The notes below the pieces were generated by a model, which saw nothing but the letters and a program-made list of their open reading frames with translations, had not been told where the DNA came from and ran no database searches. Below, in pieces: positions 16,643-25,089 of a DNA stretch of 33,975 nt; the stretch's first letter is position 1; every line of letters begins with the position of its first letter. The DNA is from an uncultured Saprospiraceae bacterium (GTDB lineage Bacteria; Bacteroidota; Bacteroidia; Chitinophagales; Saprospiraceae): contig CALIZI010000305.1 in NCBI GenBank assembly GCA_938028705.1, positions 1 through 33,975 on the forward strand, given 5' to 3'. Both the position numbers and the translations under genes were made by a program.

Positions 16643-19600
16643 CTATGGTTTGATTAAAATCATTTTCTGTGTACTGTTGTATTCGCCTGCTTGGAGGGTG
16701 TAATAATACATTCCGGCAGCATATTGATTGCCATCAAAAATGACTTGGTGTGTACCTGCTATGCTTGTTTGATGATTCATTAAGACAGCAACTTGCCTGC
16801 CCATAGCATCTGAAACAAACAAGGTGACGGCACTATCTTCGGGTAGTGTAAATTCTATCGTCGTTTGTCCGGTAAATGGATTCGGGTAGTTACGGATAGC
16901 GGGTTCGGTTTCTACAATTTCCTCTTTTGGTGCTGTTGGTGTACAGTCATCAATAAAGGCATGGAACATAGAACTTGTACCTGCTGTTGCGATGAAGCCG
17001 GGCTTTAAATGAACGAGGTTTCCGGCTTGGAAGCTTACAGTATTTCCGGCAGGTACTTGTCCAGTAGATTTGATGTAATCTTGCGCTTTGAATACATTTG
17101 TGTTGATGGTGCCGGATAGGTCGTAGAATGGTTGGCAATCATCCTCACCTATGGTGATGGCGTAGTCTTCTACGTCTCTTTCTTCCGTATCGCTGTTACC
17201 GCATGGAACTGGTACAGCACCTACCCAACGTTTTAAATATACTCGCATGCGCGTAGTTCCATTGAGTGCATTCGCGGGTACGGTTATGCTACCTGAGAAA
17301 ATATTGTCGGATACTTGTGAGCCATATAAAGCGACTTCAGTATTATCATCAAAAACACCATCTTGATTGTAGTCTATCCATACTCTCCAATACATATCTG
17401 CATTATTATCTAATGCTTTGTAGAGGTTCAAGGTGTAAGTTTCTGAAGGTAGTATATTGCCGGGTGCTACATCTGTTGTGAAATCCCGATAGCCTCCGTC
17501 ATTAACTGAACCGTTGCTGATTCCGCCACCTGCCAATACTACACCTGTAATGTAGTTATTAGTAGTAGTGGTAATGCTCGGTATGCAGTAATCCGAAGAA
17601 CCGATAGGTGTACCTTGACAAGTACAGTTGGGCTGGATAATATCACTAGTAGTGTTCGGATTGCCGTCATCACATGCTGTACCGATTAAGTTATCATCAA
17701 AATTCGGACAGACATCATTCACATCACATACACCGTCGTTATCTGCGTCGGGGCAGGGAGTACCAATGATAACCGTATAGTCCTCAATTTCAGCATCAAC
17801 ATTATCATTATTACCACATGGTACAGGTATCCCCCCTGTCCATTGTTTCAAATGTACCCTCATTCGTGTTGTGCCATTTAGGGCATCTGTAGGTACCGTA
17901 AAGTTGTGTGTAATACTATTGTTTAATTCATTTGATTTATACATAATTGATTCTGTATCATCAAAAACGTTATTTTGATTGTAATCTATCCATGCTTTCC
18001 AGTAAGTACTCACGCCCGGAGTAGATGGTTTTTGAACAATTAATGTATGTGTACTAGATGGAAGCAAATTGGCTGCTACCCCTCCTGTATTTATATTTTG
18101 TGTAAAATCTGCGTAGCCTTCGTTACTTGAAGTATTATTAATTTGCTCTAACCTTACATTTGAAATGTGAATATTATTGGAGTTGATAGGCACATCCGGT
18201 GAGCAGTACATGGTAGGTATCATGTCATTAACATCGAAGAGAAACATTTGACCACCTGTTGAACTGCCTAAGTCAATATTTTTATAGGTAATATACTCAT
18301 TGCCCGAATCATCAATGTATCTCACCGTCAATTGTCCGGGAGCGGAGTCTGCAACACCAGTGTCACTATTAGGAATACTTGCCCAGCTTCGTGTTCCATA
18401 AAAAGCACCATTAACGATTTGTAGAGGATTTTCGTCAGCAAAATCCTCATGGTCAATATAAATTTGCCCTCCATTTCCATTAATAACACCACCAAAAATA
18501 CCATTGGTACTCAAGCTAGTACCTACTACACGATAATCCGTTCGGGTGGCACCACCAAAAGTCATTTCTACTTTATATAAACCAAGCGAGGTAGGCTCTC
18601 CCCAGTCAAGCGAATGAGGATTAGGGCTATCAAGAGCAAAACTTCCAAGTCTCAACCAAAACGTACCGTAACCATTAAGATGTGAAATTACCGGAGTAAA
18701 ACTTTTTAGCAGTTGATTATTTGAATTATAAATTTTTCCGGTTCCCGATGTTCCATTTGCATAAGTGAAACTGCTAATAAGTGACGGGTCTCCCTCATAG
18801 TCCCAACCATTATCAAATGTTCGATAATAATGATAATAATCCAAAATAGAGGTGCCGGTATTGTATGTGTTAGTAAATATTTTTTCCCCTACGATAGTTT
18901 CACAAGCTAAAACCATTTGTTTATCAAGCCATTGTTGTGCAGGCAGACCTTCTATTGTAGGTGCTACGGTAGCTACAATATCTATAAGCAGTGCCTTGCT
19001 AACAGTCAAAGTGTGGTCAGCAGCTAGACGGCTATAGTATTCAATATTAAAATCTTTATAGAAAGTCGAATGTTCAACTTGAATTTTTTTGAGTGCTGCG
19101 GCAGCCGTATAATATCTGGTAGATGATAAGCCCCTATTGAGTACGTCAAAAGTACTAGTATAGAGCATTGTTCCCGTAGATAAAGCATTTTGATTTCTGT
19201 AATCATAATTCCATTCTGCTGCCGAGTTAAAAATCATAGTTTTGTTGAGTGCACTTGGATTACCGGATAAATCATGATCATTTGGATATAATCTAATGTA
19301 TTCATTCATACAGTCATTCGCACCTGTTTCAGCAAAACCTTCTTCATATCCTGAATAAACACCATCGTAATTCCAATTTGTATCTACTGCAAGAACTGCA
19401 TTATCTCTCCATGAATGTAACATTTCGTGTACAAACAGGTGAAATCTTCTTTGATTAAATATTTTGTCCTTATCAATCCAAATTTCATTCACTTGCTCTC
19501 GATACTGTTGAAAATTAAGTTTATTCACAATCTTAACATTGATAGAGCGTGCAGGTGGTCCGTAAATGTTATGAATAATGGGTTTGACTCTGTTGACAAA

Positions 19601-20191
19601 AGTAGTCAGAGTAGCCTCTTCGGTACTCGTGAAACCTTCAAAAGTATAAGTAATGTCATTATTTGGGTTGCCAATGTTGTCCCAACCAAATGATGTTGTA
19701 ACAGGTGCTGACCAAGCACTATTAACTCCATTCTGAACAGTTTGCATATAGACCTTAAAGTCTTCTCCTATGTCTAATGTAAAACTACCATTAAACGTAT
19801 TTTTGGTTAATTGGGGAGTAGTTGATGCCTCTACAACCATATAATGATAGTATCCATTATTCACATTATTATCATTATCCAGCAATGCAACATAAATACA
19901 ATCGGCACACCCCGTGGGAGCATCCCATGATAGGCGGATATGATTAGGACTCTCTTTATCAAATGTTATATTTGTAGGTGCATCTATCATTGCTCCATTT
20001 TTTAGTTCTACCGAAGGTGGAGGTGGAGGTGGAGGTGGAGGTGTATCATCAACTACAGTATGATGATGTCCACCACATACATGTTTACGAAAATCATTAG
20101 AAAATTCCCCCGCAGATATTTCCGTCTTTTGTGCAAAAAGACACACACTCATCAGGAAAAATAGTAGGTTAGTAAATAATATATTTTTCAT
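16643..20191 (-). CDS. Secreted HExxH metallopeptidase candidate with two GEVED domains and T9SS signal
   Basis: This 1182-residue protein has a signal peptide (LLFFLMSVCLFAQ), a nine-proline run (about 51-59) and an FN3-like domain (about 65-165, IRLSWDAPTG). A putative zinc peptidase follows: HEMLH at 255-259 and a downstream EEGFAE at 283-288, which fits a gluzincin with Glu as third ligand. The next part (about 440-650) is beta-rich and unassigned. Then come GEVED 1 (about 660-807), a TSP3-like Asp/Cys segment (about 809-867), GEVED 2 (about 867-1014), a 3-coathanger-like module (about 1017-1083) and a T9SS type A sorting domain (about 1090-1182). The C-terminal 165 residues are close to those of the two neighbouring genes, pointing to duplication. 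The peptidase family is not one I can name; activity is inferred from the motif alone. Confidence 0.85.
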   Translation of the reverse strand: MKNILFTNLLFFLMSVCLFAQKTEISAGEFSNDFRKHVCGGHHHTVVDDTPPPPPPPPPSVELKNGAMIDAPTNITFDKESPNHIRLSWDAPTGCADCIYVALLDNDNNVNNGYYHYMVVEASTTPQLTKNTFNGSFTLDIGEDFKVYMQTVQNGVNSAWSAPVTTSFGWDNIGNPNNDITYTFEGFTSTEEATLTTFVNRVKPIIHNIYGPPARSINVKIVNKLNFQQYREQVNEIWIDKDKIFNQRRFHLFVHEMLHSWRDNAVLAVDTNWNYDGVYSGYEEGFAETGANDCMNEYIRLYPNDHDLSGNPSALNKTMIFNSAAEWNYDYRNQNALSTGTMLYTSTFDVLNRGLSSTRYYTAAAALKKIQVEHSTFYKDFNIEYYSRLAADHTLTVSKALLIDIVATVAPTIEGLPAQQWLDKQMVLACETIVGEKIFTNTYNTGTSILDYYHYYRTFDNGWDYEGDPSLISSFTYANGTSGTGKIYNSNNQLLKSFTPVISHLNGYGTFWLRLGSFALDSPNPHSLDWGEPTSLGLYKVEMTFGGATRTDYRVVGTSLSTNGIFGGVINGNGGQIYIDHEDFADENPLQIVNGAFYGTRSWASIPNSDTGVADSAPGQLTVRYIDDSGNEYITYKNIDLGSSTGGQMFLFDVNDMIPTMYCSPDVPINSNNIHISNVRLEQINNTSSNEGYADFTQNINTGGVAANLLPSSTHTLIVQKPSTPGVSTYWKAWIDYNQNNVFDDTESIMYKSNELNNSITHNFTVPTDALNGTTRMRVHLKQWTGGIPVPCGNNDNVDAEIEDYTVIIGTPCPDADNDGVCDVNDVCPNFDDNLIGTACDDGNPNTTSDIIQPNCTCQGTPIGSSDYCIPSITTTTNNYITGVVLAGGGISNGSVNDGGYRDFTTDVAPGNILPSETYTLNLYKALDNNADMYWRVWIDYNQDGVFDDNTEVALYGSQVSDNIFSGSITVPANALNGTTRMRVYLKRWVGAVPVPCGNSDTEERDVEDYAITIGEDDCQPFYDLSGTINTNVFKAQDYIKSTGQVPAGNTVSFQAGNLVHLKPGFIATAGTSSMFHAFIDDCTPTAPKEEIVETEPAIRNYPNPFTGQTTIEFTLPEDSAVTLFVSDAMGRQVAVLMNHQTSIAGTHQVIFDGNQYAAGMYYYTLQAGEYNSTQKMILIKP
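20017..20043. repeat. Hexanucleotide GGTGGA repeat encoding polyproline
   Basis: About four GGTGGA units follow one another and encode the nine-proline linker between the mature N terminus and the FN3-like domain. Slippage by whole 6-bp units would change linker length but keep the frame. Confidence 0.8.
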
Positions 20192-20261
20192 TTTATATGA
20201 TTTTTTAATATTAAAAAATATTTGGGGTTAGTTGTCATTCCATTCACACATAGCCATACCA

Positions 20262-20290
20262 GCCCACCAACTCACAAGGAGTTGGTGGGT
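20262..20290 (-). terminator. Hairpin after the M43-like protease gene
   Basis: CCCACCAACTC (20263-20273) and GAGTTGGTGGG (20279-20289) pair perfectly over 11 bp with a 5-nt loop, about 60 bp after the stop codon at 20350. No T-tract follows on the minus strand, so termination may need help from other factors. Confidence 0.65.
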
Positions 20291-20349
20291 AGCATTATAT
20301 AAAATAATTATTATATATAATTTAAATAGTGGAATGCGGAACGTAAAAT

Positions 20350-22812
20350 TTATTTGACCAAGATCATTTTTTGAGTACCCGTATAATCACCCGCCTGAAT
20401 GGTGTAATAATACACCCCGGCAGTATGTCTGATACCATCAAAAGTTACTTGGTGTGTACCACTTTGTGTTATCTCATTATTGATTAAGGTGGCAACCTGT
20501 CTGCCTGTTACATCAGAGATGAACAGCGTTACGGGGCTATCTTTTGGTAATGAGAAAGTAATCGTGGTTTGTCCGGTGAAGGGGTTAGGGTAATTGCGAA
20601 TGGCAATTTGCTCTGTATCTATTTCTTGCTTTGGTGCTGTTGGTGTACAGTCATCTATCAAAGCATGAAATTTAGAACTCGCGCCGGCTGTCGCAGTAAA
20701 ACCCGGCAGTAGGTGAACAAGGTTACCCGCTTGGAAAGTCACCGTATTGCCTACGGGAATTTGCCCGTCAGACTCAATGTAATCTTGCGCTCTAAACGTA
20801 TTTGAATTAATAATACCGGATAACTCATAGAAGGGTTCGCAGCTATCTTCACCAATGACGATAGCGTAATCTTCTACATCTGCACGTACATTATCATCAT
20901 TGCCACAGGAGGTAGGTGGATAACCAACATAATCTTTTAAATACACTCTCATGCGCGTTGTACCGTTGGGCGTACCTGCGGGTACAGTAAAACTTCTTGT
21001 GAGTGAATTATCAGATATGGGCCAATCACTTACAACCAATTCGGTATTATCATCAAAAACGCCGTCTTGATTATAATCAATCCATACTCTCCAATATTGA
21101 TTTACATTATTGTTCAACAACTTGAACACAGTCAAAGAGTATGTATCGCCGGGTAGTATGTTAGCGGGAGCCACAGTTGTTGTGAAATCTCTGTATCCTC
21201 CGTCATTACCCGAACCATTATTGATTACTCCACTCAGCGTTACACCTGATATGTAATGGTTGGCATCTGAAGTGACATTGGGTATGCAATAATCTGAAGA
21301 TGGTGGTATTGCTGTACCTTGACAAGTACATCCGTCATTTAAAATAACATCATCGGTCGTATTCGGATTGCCGTCGTTACAGCTTATACCGGGGGTGGTA
21401 GGAAGCGCAGCATTATTGTCATCACAATCATCTGCCGAACATACACCGTCATTGTCTGCATCTACATCATTGCCGCAGGGTGATGGTATGCTGCACGCAG
21501 ATATGGCACCTCTATTAATCGTTTTTGAACACGTAGCATCATTTGAAAAATATGCAGTGACTGTGTAGGGCTGCCCGTTAGCAGGTACACGAACCGTAAT
21601 CTCCGCAATACTTCTTCCTTCCGGTACAAGCATAGACGATGTTTCTATACCCGTTTGAACGTTGAGCATACCCGCTTCAGCCCATTTATAGTAAACTATA
21701 GCTTTTACACTTTCCCAATCATCATTAGGATTATTCGGTGTATTATTATCATTACATTGATTTATACCAAATGTATGAATGACTAAATCTGAAATATAAC
21801 AATCGGGTATAGTCAGGTTATTGCACGCAGTCTCCAAGTAATTTCTATCCACATCAATGCTTTCTAACATGCGCGCTTTCTGTTGGGAAGAGAACGAATT
21901 AGTACAATCTCTATCCGAATAAGACATAATATTAGTCACGTCGGGATCGTAATCGCTCATGGTATATCCTGTTGGCAAACTCGGTATGCTACCTGCTATC
22001 GTAGGGTCATATAAGCAGTCATCGTCATTGACATAAATTGTATTGCCAGCAATTAATATCGGATCGGCAGGTGTATCATATAACTCATCACCGATGTTAG
22101 ACATATCGGAAGCTGCGGTATATTCACCATCAGGAAGTTCGTAATCATGAGTATCGCTAAAAGGTTCACCGGAAGTAGTCGGTCCCTGATGTGTATGATA
22201 CAAATTAAAATAATGCCCCACTTCATGTGCCAAAGTAGAACCATTAGTAGCATGAGAATTGCTCATAACTATCCAATCTTTTTTAAATCGATCTTTGTAA
22301 GCAGGAAATGATGCCCAGCCACCAACTGGAAAAATGGATACCCAGCCAGTAGGGTTAGGAACAAAGAATACATTGACGGCACCTTCTATATAACTACTTG
22401 CCATTACATATTCGCTGGTAATACCGGGAACTATGGCGTAGGAGACTTCTTCATAAAGATCATCATCATTGATATGATTGGTGACACAATGTTCAAAAAA
22501 AACATCCAAATCCGGGTCATCGAATTGGTCGTTTAATTGCTGTATGGAAGTAATAGCATCAGCATCCGAAAGTCCGCCCGTGCCATCCGTCTGTCGGATG
22601 ATGTGGGCTACAATCGGAATATTTATTGTGACATTGCCAGCCTTCAAATTTGCTGCTTTGGCTCTGTACGCCTTACGCGCTTCTCGCGTGGCATTCATGT
22701 ACTCCGTTTGAGCAGGCAACAATTCGGTACCACATCCTGCGTGTTGAGCATATACAGGAATAGTGCTGTATATCAATATGATAAAGATATTGTATAAAAT
22801 TATTTTTTTCAT
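20350..22812 (-). CDS. Secreted M43 (pappalysin/cytophagalysin-like) metalloprotease with T9SS signal
   Basis: This 820-residue protein has a signal peptide (IIYSTIPVYAQ region), a short propeptide-like segment and a peptidase domain (about 70-325). The zinc site is His196, Glu197, His200 and His206 in HEVGHYFNLYH. The sequence matches M43 except that Asn replaces the usual Gly of HExxHxxGxxH. A later NIMSYSDRDC stretch supplies the Met-turn, supporting a metzincin. After an Ig-like region (about 330-445) come a TSP3-like Asp/Cys segment (about 450-510), a GEVED domain (about 510-655), a 3-coathanger-like module (about 660-720) and a T9SS type A sorting domain (about 730-820). It should be secreted and degrade extracellular protein. 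The start ATG at 22812 precedes a good signal peptide. The C-terminal half parallels the two genes downstream. Confidence 0.92.
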   Translation of the reverse strand: MKKIILYNIFIILIYSTIPVYAQHAGCGTELLPAQTEYMNATREARKAYRAKAANLKAGNVTINIPIVAHIIRQTDGTGGLSDADAITSIQQLNDQFDDPDLDVFFEHCVTNHINDDDLYEEVSYAIVPGITSEYVMASSYIEGAVNVFFVPNPTGWVSIFPVGGWASFPAYKDRFKKDWIVMSNSHATNGSTLAHEVGHYFNLYHTHQGPTTSGEPFSDTHDYELPDGEYTAASDMSNIGDELYDTPADPILIAGNTIYVNDDDCLYDPTIAGSIPSLPTGYTMSDYDPDVTNIMSYSDRDCTNSFSSQQKARMLESIDVDRNYLETACNNLTIPDCYISDLVIHTFGINQCNDNNTPNNPNDDWESVKAIVYYKWAEAGMLNVQTGIETSSMLVPEGRSIAEITVRVPANGQPYTVTAYFSNDATCSKTINRGAISACSIPSPCGNDVDADNDGVCSADDCDDNNAALPTTPGISCNDGNPNTTDDVILNDGCTCQGTAIPPSSDYCIPNVTSDANHYISGVTLSGVINNGSGNDGGYRDFTTTVAPANILPGDTYSLTVFKLLNNNVNQYWRVWIDYNQDGVFDDNTELVVSDWPISDNSLTRSFTVPAGTPNGTTRMRVYLKDYVGYPPTSCGNDDNVRADVEDYAIVIGEDSCEPFYELSGIINSNTFRAQDYIESDGQIPVGNTVTFQAGNLVHLLPGFTATAGASSKFHALIDDCTPTAPKQEIDTEQIAIRNYPNPFTGQTTITFSLPKDSPVTLFISDVTGRQVATLINNEITQSGTHQVTFDGIRHTAGVYYYTIQAGDYTGTQKMILVK

Positions 22813-23143
22813 AATGGAAAATTTTTAAACTAAAGGTCATCCAGTGAAGCTCACATTTTTATATAACAATCCCATTAAGACTATTTTTATAGATAGTTCT
22901 TTATCATTATTGTAAACAATGATTTGTATTGTATTATAAAAAATAAAGGGAAGTGACCGAGCGTTTTAATATGAACAAATATTTCCCTCACAAAGTGACT
23001 TTGCCACTTTGCGAGAGCTATATGTACATTTAAAAACTTGGAGTTAAGCTCGGTGTATAATCTTAACTGAATGACCTTTTTGTGGTTAAAATGAACTTGT
23101 GTGGGGCTAATACCACAAGTCCAATATATAGTGAACAAATAAA
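22813..23143. other. 331-bp gap upstream of the M43-like gene
   Basis: The gap holds a hairpin near 22987-23015 and AT-rich DNA that should contain the promoter of the gene starting at 22812. An 83-codon minus ORF (22887-23138) crosses the hairpin and has no signal or domain, so I do not call it. Confidence 0.55.
22987..23015 (-). terminator. Hairpin after the tail-fibre-like gene
   Basis: CTCACAAAGTG (22987-22997) pairs with CACTTTGCGAG (23005-23015) over 11 positions; the single non-Watson-Crick pair is a G-U wobble on the minus strand. It lies about 130 bp after the stop codon at 23144, with no long T-tract. Confidence 0.5.
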
Positions 23144-24040
23144 CTATTTCTCCACCTTAGCTTTCAAAATTTTCATTTCTTTTTTCAACTCGTCGTTCTG
23201 TTTTTTCAAGTCAATCAAGTGAAGCATCATTTCTTCAATTTTGACTTGTTGTCTTTTAGCGACATCGCCCAATTGTAGCTCACTGCCCATAGCTTCTGCT
23301 GATTCAAAGCCTGATAAGTGACCGTTCTTTTCAATATATACCTCCTCTTCCTCAAGTGTAGGCAATTGGTAGTCATCATAAAATACATAATCACCCCAGT
23401 TGGCAAGTTCTACTTTTACTTCTTTGGAGCGGATGGTGCCGTTTACCTCAAGTTTGTTGCCGGGGGTTAGTGTACCGATGCCTACGTTCCCGTTGGATGT
23501 AATTTTCATTCTATTTATGTTACCGGTAGTTCTGAATATCAGTTCATTACCAGTCAAGTAAACTTTACCATCTGTCCATGGTATATGAGAGTTACCAGCA
23601 TCACTGTGGGAGGCGATTCCACTTTCAGTACCTGAAGAAACGACAGTGAGTTTGCTGCCGGGACTAGTTGTTCCAACACCTACATTACCATTAGCAAGGA
23701 TTCGCATCTTATCAGAATTATTCACTCTGAGACTTGTCCAGTCATTTTTCTTGGCAACAAATGTCCATCTATTATTCCCATCCATAAGTCCGAAGTACGT
23801 ACCATTTCCTGTACCGACAACCTTTCCATACCTAATATTTTCTTTATCTTCTAATATTAATTGAGTATAATTGCTATGGTTACTTGTCCAAAAAAGTGCT
23901 GAACTATTATCTCCATACAATTTTTGATTGCGAAGATAAATATTCCCATCATTGGTCGTCAATTGGGCAAAGGAAGTACTTGCCATCAAGCAAGCAAATA
24001 AAAAAGTAAGGGTTAGGTTTAAATACATGTTATTTTTCAT
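23144..24040 (-). CDS. Secreted tail-fibre-like protein with C-terminal coiled coil
   Basis: This 298-residue protein has a signal peptide (LTFLFACLMASTSFAQ) and a beta-rich body with the repeated NGNVGVGTTSPGSKL / NGNVGIGTLTPGNKL motif seen in Bacteroidota tail-fibre-like secreted proteins. Next is the family's conserved block DYVFYDDYQLPTLEEEEVYIEKNGHLSGFESAEAMG, shown here in part by DYVFYDDYQLPTL and NGHLSGFESA, and last a Lys/Glu coiled coil (about 255-298, KKQNDELKKEMKILKAK). It has no T9SS sorting domain. The coiled coil suggests trimerisation, as in fibre proteins; whether it is an adhesin or part of a contractile device is unknown. It is transcribed divergently from the ECF sigma gene and shares a 390-bp control region with it. 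Confidence 0.85.
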   Translation of the reverse strand: MKNNMYLNLTLTFLFACLMASTSFAQLTTNDGNIYLRNQKLYGDNSSALFWTSNHSNYTQLILEDKENIRYGKVVGTGNGTYFGLMDGNNRWTFVAKKNDWTSLRVNNSDKMRILANGNVGVGTTSPGSKLTVVSSGTESGIASHSDAGNSHIPWTDGKVYLTGNELIFRTTGNINRMKITSNGNVGIGTLTPGNKLEVNGTIRSKEVKVELANWGDYVFYDDYQLPTLEEEEVYIEKNGHLSGFESAEAMGSELQLGDVAKRQQVKIEEMMLHLIDLKKQNDELKKEMKILKAKVEK

Positions 24041-24132
24041 AATAAGTAAGTTTTTAGAATTAATAAAATAATTTTAGTGATGAATGTTTTTGGAAGGTTG
24101 GAAAATTATTGGTCAATCGATTGAGTTATTTT

Positions 24133-24177
24133 GCTTTTCAAGAAGGTAGTCTAGCTTTGTATGAAAATATTACCCAC
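24133..24177 (+). promoter_or_regulatory. Bipartite element copy 1
   Basis: GCTTTTCA, AAGGTAGT, then exactly 18 nt, then ATTACCCAC. The spacer contains the left arm of the TTTGTATGAAAA inverted repeat. It matches copy 2 in both blocks while the spacer differs. Confidence 0.6.
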
Positions 24178-24236
24178 TATTTTGCGTTATTTTAAAATTA
24201 GCTTAAATTGCTTGAGATATTTTTCATACAAAAAAT

Positions 24237-24280
24237 GCTTTTCACAAGGTAGTCCACTCAATAAAGAAAAGATTACCCAC
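24237..24280 (+). promoter_or_regulatory. Bipartite element copy 2
   Basis: GCTTTTCA, AAGGTAGT, then exactly 18 nt, then ATTACCCAC, starting 104 bp after copy 1. It lies just upstream of the likely sigma-gene promoter box at 24313-24320. Confidence 0.6.
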
Positions 24281-24312
24281 CCAACTTATTTTTTTTTAAT
24301 CCTTTGATACAG

Positions 24313-24320
24313 TACCTTTG
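24313..24320 (+). promoter_or_regulatory. Putative -7 box of the ECF sigma gene
   Basis: TACCTTTG fits the Bacteroidota -7 consensus TAnnTTTG. No good TTTG block lies 19-21 nt upstream; that position is a T-run. A weak -33 box would fit a promoter that needs an activator. Confidence 0.5.
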
Positions 24321-24430
24321 ACTTGTATTCGTGAAAAGAACATAAAAAAATAACCATAAGTATTTTATAATCAATATATTGTGAAGTAAATTATAACCTT
24401 TTGAATCTACTTATTTTTTGAACAGACAAC

Positions 24431-24982
24431 ATGCAGAAATACGAAAATCAATATTACCTTGACGGCATAAAATCCGGCAATTCAAAAGTATTAGAAGATA
24501 TCTATGCCGAATTTTTACCGCAAATTAAACGCATTGTCAGCAAAGACGGCGGTACAACGGAGGATGCCGAAGGCATCTTTAATATCTGCCTGACTTCCTT
24601 TTTCATTCGCCTTCAAAAATCTCCGATTGGTATGAGCAGTAATTTTCAGGCATACTTGATTACCGCTTGCAGAAACCAATGGAGAAAACAACTTCAAAAA
24701 AATACGCGGGAACGGGTAATAAAAAACGATTATATGGAACTACAAGGTGTAGAACAAATTTCCGATACAACATTATGGCAAGAACGCTGGGGTATGTATG
24801 AAGATAATTTTCAGAAGATTTCCGAAAATTGTCAACAAGTATTGTCCTTACACTTCAAAAAAACACCCGCAAAAGTAATTATGCAAAAGTTGGGTTATGC
24901 CAGCGAAAGCGTAGTTGCTCAACGAGTTTTTAAATGTAAAAAAAGTTTAATTGAGTTTATCAAAAAAGACTCGCGGTATTGA
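24431..24982 (+). CDS. ECF-type RNA polymerase sigma factor
   Basis: This 183-residue protein has the sigma-70 region 2 pattern at about residues 10-90 (DIYAEFLPQIKRIV, EDAEGIFNICLTSFFIRL, FQAYLITACRNQWRK) and a region 4 helix-turn-helix at about 120-178 (SENCQQVLSLHFKKTPAKVIMQKLGYASESVVAQRVFKCKK in part). No region 3 or C-terminal extension is present, as usual for ECF factors. It would redirect core polymerase to a small regulon. It is followed after about 107 bp by an anti-sigma-like membrane protein on the same strand, so the pair is probably an operon. The ATG start follows the TACCTTTG box by about 110 bp. Targets cannot be read from the sequence. Confidence 0.9.
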   Translation: MQKYENQYYLDGIKSGNSKVLEDIYAEFLPQIKRIVSKDGGTTEDAEGIFNICLTSFFIRLQKSPIGMSSNFQAYLITACRNQWRKQLQKNTRERVIKNDYMELQGVEQISDTTLWQERWGMYEDNFQKISENCQQVLSLHFKKTPAKVIMQKLGYASESVVAQRVFKCKKSLIEFIKKDSRY

Positions 24983-25004
24983 TTTGAAAATTGGTTGATG
25001 TATA

Positions 25005-25042
25005 GGCAATCAAGTTCATCTCACTACGCAACTTGATTGACC
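25005..25042. repeat. Hairpin between sigma and anti-sigma-like genes
   Basis: CAATCAAGTT (25007-25016) pairs perfectly with AACTTGATTG (25030-25039) around a 13-nt loop; flanking GG and CC extend it past a one-base bulge. There is no T-tract, so it may tune the ratio of the two products rather than end transcription. Confidence 0.65.
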
Positions 25043-25089
25043 GAACAACTGATTTTACTTATTCTTTAACCGTACTAAATTTATCAAGT

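Larger units (their letters stand above)
24041..24430. promoter_or_regulatory. Divergent control region of tail-fibre-like and ECF sigma genes
   Basis: This gene-free region separates two divergent starts. It carries two copies of the GTAGT-N18-ATTACCCAC element (24133-24177 and 24237-24280), a 12-bp inverted repeat TTTGTATGAAAA (24156-24167) / TTTTCATACAAA (24221-24232), and a TACCTTTG box (24313-24320) oriented toward the sigma gene. The second element copy ends about 33 bp before that box, which is a usual place for an activator site. Confidence 0.65.

Noticed and set aside
22887-23138. 83-codon minus-strand ORF between the M43-like and tail-fibre-like genes
   Set aside because: It crosses a hairpin, has odd composition and no recognisable feature. 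Its position fits a leader or terminator region better.
25033-25089. TTG start giving 19 extra residues to the anti-sigma-like protein
   Set aside because: The extension begins inside an intergenic hairpin and has no family character, while the ATG at 25090 opens directly into the helical domain.
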